A stretch of 64,000 nt of DNA, from contig NC_081414.1 in the NCBI RefSeq assembly GCF_030272615.1, positions 2,109,501 through 2,173,500 of the forward strand, written 5' to 3'. Source of the stretch: Cryptomeria japonica. Its lineage: Eukaryota; Streptophyta; Pinopsida; Cupressales; Cupressaceae. The notes under the pieces are model-generated. The model saw nothing but the letters and a program-made list of their open reading frames with translations, did no database searches and was not told the DNA's origin. The position numbers and the translations under genes were made by a program. This document shows positions 59,606-64,000 of the stretch, piece by piece; the first letter of the stretch is position 1; each line of letters starts with the position of its first letter.

Positions 59606-59890
59606 AATAGAATCTGCCTTGCAAAAACTTGTTACATCCAAGATAATTACACTTCCTAAGGGTGGACTTCTTGAACCTAGAATCTAACCCTCATGGTGGA
59701 ATGATCATGAATTTTTTGAATACCATAGGAACACGACCATAGGAACACGAGACAAAAACTTTTAATTTCTACATGCTTAAAAATCTCATATAAGACCTTA
59801 TTTATTAAGGTGACATTTCTATTGAAGAAAATCTAAATAATTCACCTAATGACAAATTAGGCATATGTCAAGATAATATTTCCAATCATT
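59606..59890 (+). pseudogene. Gypsy gag remnant, right part (fossil)
   Basis: Continues the left part at 52535-52893: ESALQKLVTSKIITLPKGG, then PSWWNDHEFFEYHRN, which resembles the W-W-x-x-x-x-C-x-YHR knuckle region of plant Gypsy gag. Degraded. Confidence 0.5.
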
Positions 59891-61526
59891 GATGAAAATC
59901 ACATACCCATGTCTAGCGATGGCTCATCCCAAAACAAAGCTTCCATTTCTCACATCATTCCTTCACCCCCTAATACTTTACACCAAAAATCCCCACCATC
60001 TCCATCAAACAATGAACCCAATTATAATACCTTTAAATTTTACCGCCAAGGGATACCCACTATAGAAGTCCAAGCTAATCCACTTCTTGATATCAATCCA
60101 TCTCATAATTCAAAAATCCTAGAGCCAATGCCATCATGCACTCCATCCCCAATCAAAACTACTTAAGAGAGTCATATTCAAAATCTAGTCCTATCATGCC
60201 AAAATGTGGTCTCCATCCAAGAATCCCCTATGCATATCCAAACTCATGCCCCGTGTCAAAACGATAATCCAAAGTATGAACAAACAAGTCCTAAAATGAA
60301 CCAGTATCAAGATCACAAATATTTTCCATTGCATCCAATTTTTTTAATGAAAACCCCATCTCCCTAGAGTGTCATGATGAGCCCTTTATACCTTTTCATT
60401 CCATCCCAGATGACCCCACCATACCTTTCCATTCCTTCCAAGATGATCCCCTTCTATCTCAAGAGTGAAGTATCCTTCCAAGTCCCACTCACAATCCACT
60501 TCCTAAGCAAGATCATGATATGCCTTCCATCATTTCCAATGACCCTATTCCAAATCAAGAGCAAAGCATCCTTTCCACTCAATGAAATGATCCTTCTCCA
60601 TGTCAAGATCAAAGTATCCCTTCGTCTCCTTGTCATAATTCTCCTTATTCTCCTCAAGATACTATCATCCCTTCTTATCCACCTCGTGATCCTAATCCTC
60701 CTAAATATGCCATCATCCCTATCCAAACTTTTCATGAAACCCTTACATATCCACTTGGTTCATCCCCTTTCATCCAATCTGTTCTACTTCATGAGCTTAT
60801 CACTCTCTCCATACCTTGTCCTCCTCAAAATGGACTTGCATCTTGTTTCAAAAGAAAAAAGTATCCCATTGTTAAAAAGGATTTGTCAAAGCATGCTATC
60901 AAGTAAAAGGGTTAAGCATCCATGAACAAGTTATATTGTAACCCCTTGATATAAATAAAATTCCAATTGTCATGGCCTTGGCTACATAACTCACCCTCAA
61001 GATGTTGGTATCTATACTAATTCTCATATTCCTCCATCTAAAACCAAACATACACATCTTCATTCATCCCTTTCATCCATCTTAGGTCCATTAACCCCAA
61101 AAATAAAGCCTTCATCCATCCCATCCATATAACCCCTAGCTCGTAATCCACTCACCCTATCATAAATCAAGATTAGAAAAGGTGCACATTCTTGAGAACC
61201 TTCCCACAGTTTATCTACATGAACTCATCCAAAAGACCTCCATATCATTCTTATCATCCCATGAATCCTAGTGCTTTTGGAAGTAATTTGGATGCCAAGC
61301 ATAAAATCCATGAGTACAAAATTCAACATACATCCAAAGATCAACATACCCCATTTTAAAAGACATGCAAAAGAAAAGAAAAGCCACAAAGGACCATCAA
61401 GAAAAAAGAAAAAAAACCATGGGGATTCCTAAGTTGCTCATAGAAGCAATGCATTCCAAAGATCCACAAAATAAAGAAAAATCAAAAGCTATGTGGATTC
61501 CCAAGTTTATCATAGAAGGACTAAAT
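59891..61526 (+). other. Low-complexity Ser/Pro/Asp-rich relic and spacer
   Basis: Open frames at 59909-60166 and around 60374-60925 are rich in Pro, Ser, Ile and Asn, made of CCATCC/GATGACCC-type words. They may be the poorly conserved region after the Gypsy gag. From 61360 to 61520 an ~80 bp unit (GG(A/G)GATTCC(T/C)AAGTT, GCATTCCAAAGATCC) repeats imperfectly. No recognised protein. Confidence 0.35.
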
Positions 61527-61848
61527 CCTAAATAAAAATAAAAATTGGCATCCAAGCTTTCTATTCCAAAGGCTTACTTCACTCCTCCATTAAACATCTC
61601 CCACCTCCCTCATCCATTTGGGGTCCTTATGTCCCAAAATCCACATCCACTTCTCCATCAAAACTTTAAAATCCAAAATCCATTTTTCCTAAATAAAAAT
61701 AAAAATTGGCATCCAAGCTTTCTATTCCAAAGGCTTCCTCCACTCCTCCATATAAACATCTCCCACCTCCCTCATCCATTTGGGGTCCTTATGTCCCAAA
61801 ATCCACATCCACTTCTCCATGAAAACTTCAAAATCCAAAATCAATTTT
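61527..61848. repeat. 161 bp tandem duplication
   Basis: Two head-to-tail copies, 61527-61687 and 61688-61848, each starting CCTAAATAAAAATAAAAATT and including CCTCATCCATTTGGGGTCCT. They differ at only a few positions, so the duplication is recent. The overlapping short ORFs just read the repeat. Confidence 0.92.
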
Positions 61849-62814
61849 TTCTCCTTCACTCCACCACCCCTCAAGGTGTGTGCCAATGCTGATCTTGCCA
61901 ATATTTCCCTCCATCCTTACACAAATCTTCCAACACCTATTTTTAATCCCTCCATCCCTCACATCCAATCCTTTGCATAAATATTTACCACATTTCATCT
62001 CATCATCCATTTCATATCCCTTTAACATCACCCTACCAATTTCTTTGAGCATACTTTCAATAGTCATGGTCTTTTACAGCACATCTTTCAGGGGTACCAT
62101 CCAAAGAACAAGATTCTTGAGTCCTTCCCTCATCTCCTATTGTCACAACCCTCCTTTATTACTTTTTTATTTAAGTACAATTCTATTATATTTTTGGTTA
62201 AGATATTTAAAATGATTGAATAAATGTTATAAAATAATAATAAACACACACACACACACTTGGAGAGTATAATTCAAAGGCATTATTTTTATTTTTATTT
62301 ATTTTCCCACTCCCAATTATGGCACATGTTGTAGGAGGAATTAGAAGCTTCTAGAGGAATCTCCACCACCTTGCATGTAACTCCCCCACTAAGTTTTTAA
62401 TCAATTTGCATGAGTCCAATATTGGAAAAGAATCTCTTTTTCTTAATTAAATTCTCTAGATAGTGGAATTGAGGGATTTTTCTTATAAAATTGTATGCAA
62501 GTTTCAAAGAAGGGAGTTGATTTTGTTTTGAAGAAAATTTCCCAATTTTTTAGTAGTAGGATCTTCTTTGGTAGTCTCATTTTCATTGCAGGATTTTTAA
62601 GTTGTTGTTTGAAGGATTTCTCTCAAGTTGCAAGGAAGGATAAAAAAGGATAGCTAGAGGATTCAACATCAAGCTTTGATAAGCTAGGTTCTCTCTTTGT
62701 CACCTCTCATTTACATATGAGAAATTTATATTATCAAAAAATAGCTTCTAGATCTTCTTTCAAAAAATTTATTAGAGTGTAAATCTTTTTCTTCTTATTT
62801 AGGGATAAATATTG

Positions 62815-63440
62815 ATAAAAGTATTTCCATATATTGCATGCAAAAGATAACTTTAATATTTATTTAATTCTCTTTAGAAAATAGGCATCAGATCTTGCTT
62901 GCATGTGAAAGATAGCTTTATTTTAATTTTTATTTTTAGAGAAGAAATATTAGATCTTGCTTGCATGTGAAAGATAGCCTTATTTTTATTTATATTTCTT
63001 TAGAAAAGTATATACATGATCTTGCTTTTTGCTTTTCCAAAGATTTTAGATCTATCCAAAAATCATGTTTCCCTTGTTTAAAAAAAAATTCTTTTTCTTC
63101 TGAGATTAAAAACTCTTCCATGTGTGATTTGAATCTTAATCTTTATTTCTTCCCTCAAATTCATTTCTCTGGCTCTTCGAATGGAAATCTGAAAGAAAAT
63201 CTCTCTGTGAATATCAGTTGAAATTGAGGAATACATTTCCCTGTGAATAGTCCTTTGTGTTATTCATCCCTGTAAATAAATCTTTATTCTCATTTGATTA
63301 CATAATATATATATATATATCTGGTTATATATTCTCTCTATGAATATTAGTTGAAATTGAAGAATATATCTCTCTGTGAATAATCCTTTGTGTTATTCAT
63401 CCCTGTGAATGCTGGAATAAACTCTCTCTCTCTCTCTGTA
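62815..63440. repeat. Short tandem repeats inside the 62141 LTR
   Basis: Three ~70 bp units with GCATG(C/T)(A/G)AAAGATA(A/G)C are centred near 62840, 62905 and 62965. Then two ~150 bp units start near 63205 and 63345 and contain TTTGTGTTATTCATCCCTGT. (AT)n runs lie near 63307 and 63588. Confidence 0.7.
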
Positions 63441-63684
63441 AATATTAATCTTCTGTTTACTATAAAATCAATCTAAAACAATTACCTACCTCTGCGATAA
63501 CTTGATTATCTATTTTATTCATGTTCTTATTTTCATAGATACTCTTTTTGTTTATATATATACCATCATATAATCTGGGAATGTAACCATATATATATAT
63601 ATATATATTAAATTTATCCCAACGAAAATAAATTTTAATGTTGCAAGTGATTTTAATATTAATCTTGTCCTTCGAAATTTATTC

Positions 63685-63910
63685 CGAATGAGTTTTGGGC
63701 GGCGTGCATGGGGAGGCAGAGTAACCATCGGGACAATAGTACCGGTAACCACCGGGGGCAGTGGTACCCTCCACTACCCCTGCGGTCACTGTCACAGGAG
63801 TGGCCACAGGGGGAGTGGAGGGGCCCGCGGTGTCCCCTCAACCCTGCGTGCTTGCGCATGTAGGACCGCAAGGGTGATGGGATCTGTGGTCCCCACTCCC
63901 CCCCTACATA
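63685..63910. promoter_or_regulatory. GC-rich island in the 62141 LTR
   Basis: About 225 bp of G/C-rich sequence (GGGGCCCGCGG, CCACCGGGGGCAG and the like) in AT-rich surroundings, about 1.55 kb from the LTR start. Its position resembles the island 1.7 kb into the LARD-type LTR. A leader or promoter role is inference. Short frames on both strands here are composition artefacts. Confidence 0.3.
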
Positions 63911-64000
63911 CTATTAAAACAACAAGTCCGCTTATATAATTTTTTTTGTATTTAGATTTTTATTTTTATATTTTAAAATTTATAAATTGGAATTTGTTAG

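Larger units (their letters stand above)
62141..64000 (+). repeat. Start of a long LTR related to the 42846 family, cut by window end
   Basis: TGTCACAACCCTCCTTTATT resembles TGTCATAACCCTCTTTTTGG at 44459. Downstream landmarks recur in the same order (a GCACATG(G/T)TGTAG word, then AGAAG(A/C)TTCTAGA, later GCAGG and GGTTCT(T/C)TCTTT). The LTR would be longer than 1860 bp. No polypurine tract was recognised just before it, so the assignment is by resemblance only. Confidence 0.5.

Noticed and set aside
60374-60925. 183-codon + ORF rich in Leu, Pro and Ser
   Set aside because: Built from simple CCATCC/GATGACC words; other frames are equally open and no domain is visible.
63659-63939. Gly/Arg-rich ORFs on both strands at the window end
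   Set aside because: Composition artefacts of the GC island in the 62141 LTR.

Overview
The window looks like plant nuclear DNA from a large, repeat-filled genome, most likely a gymnosperm (inference). It is AT-rich and gene-poor and is dominated by nested LTR retrotransposons with unusually long LTRs. Only one long host gene is present: an ABCC/MRP-type ABC transporter on the + strand at 29703-39436. I reconstruct 11 exons with GT-AG introns that keep one frame over 1308 codons, except for one in-frame stop in exon 5. The model also lacks the usual N-terminal TMD0, so it is probably a pseudogene or a very recently disabled copy.

Layout. 1-848: a + strand LTR fragment (family X). 852-27331: an old minus-strand Copia element (A) whose gag is split by about 17.5 kb of other DNA. 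That inner block holds a CG-rich ATCGA-motif repeat (7279-8186), a 12.3 kb coding-free LTR element of LARD type with 4.2 kb LTRs (8187-20490), a long unrecognised ORF region (20705-23701) followed by an LTR-like tail, and one well-preserved coatomer gamma exon with its splice sites (24478-24564, minus). 27332-27850: a second X-LTR fragment. 27851-29465: nothing recognised. 29703-39436: the ABCC gene, with a plant-mobile-domain fragment and an LTR-like block in intron 4, and a tRNA-like SINE pair and an inverted repeat in intron 5. 39437-42845: nothing firm. 42846-50037: a Gypsy-type element with a gag remnant, one very short and one 5.6 kb LTR, and an array of 21-22 bp hairpin units near the end of the long LTR. 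50038-52244: AT-rich, nothing recognised. 52245-52500: a GC-rich cluster of GGGCCC palindromes. 52894-59605: a structurally whole Copia element (B) with a matching 5 bp target duplication, sitting in a decayed Gypsy gag. 59891-62140: low-complexity relics and a 161 bp tandem duplication. 62141-64000: the start of another long LTR, cut by the window end.

Relative ages judged by eye from LTR pairs: Copia A oldest (about 12% different in the stretch compared), Copia B intermediate (roughly 6-8%), the LARD-type element youngest (about 2-4%). This agrees with the nesting order. The most unusual signals are the hairpin array whose stem arms change together (49646-49926), the captured coatomer exon beside an unidentified ORF, and the GC-rich islands inside otherwise AT-rich giant LTRs. 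No tRNA, rRNA, CRISPR or bacterial-type feature was found.
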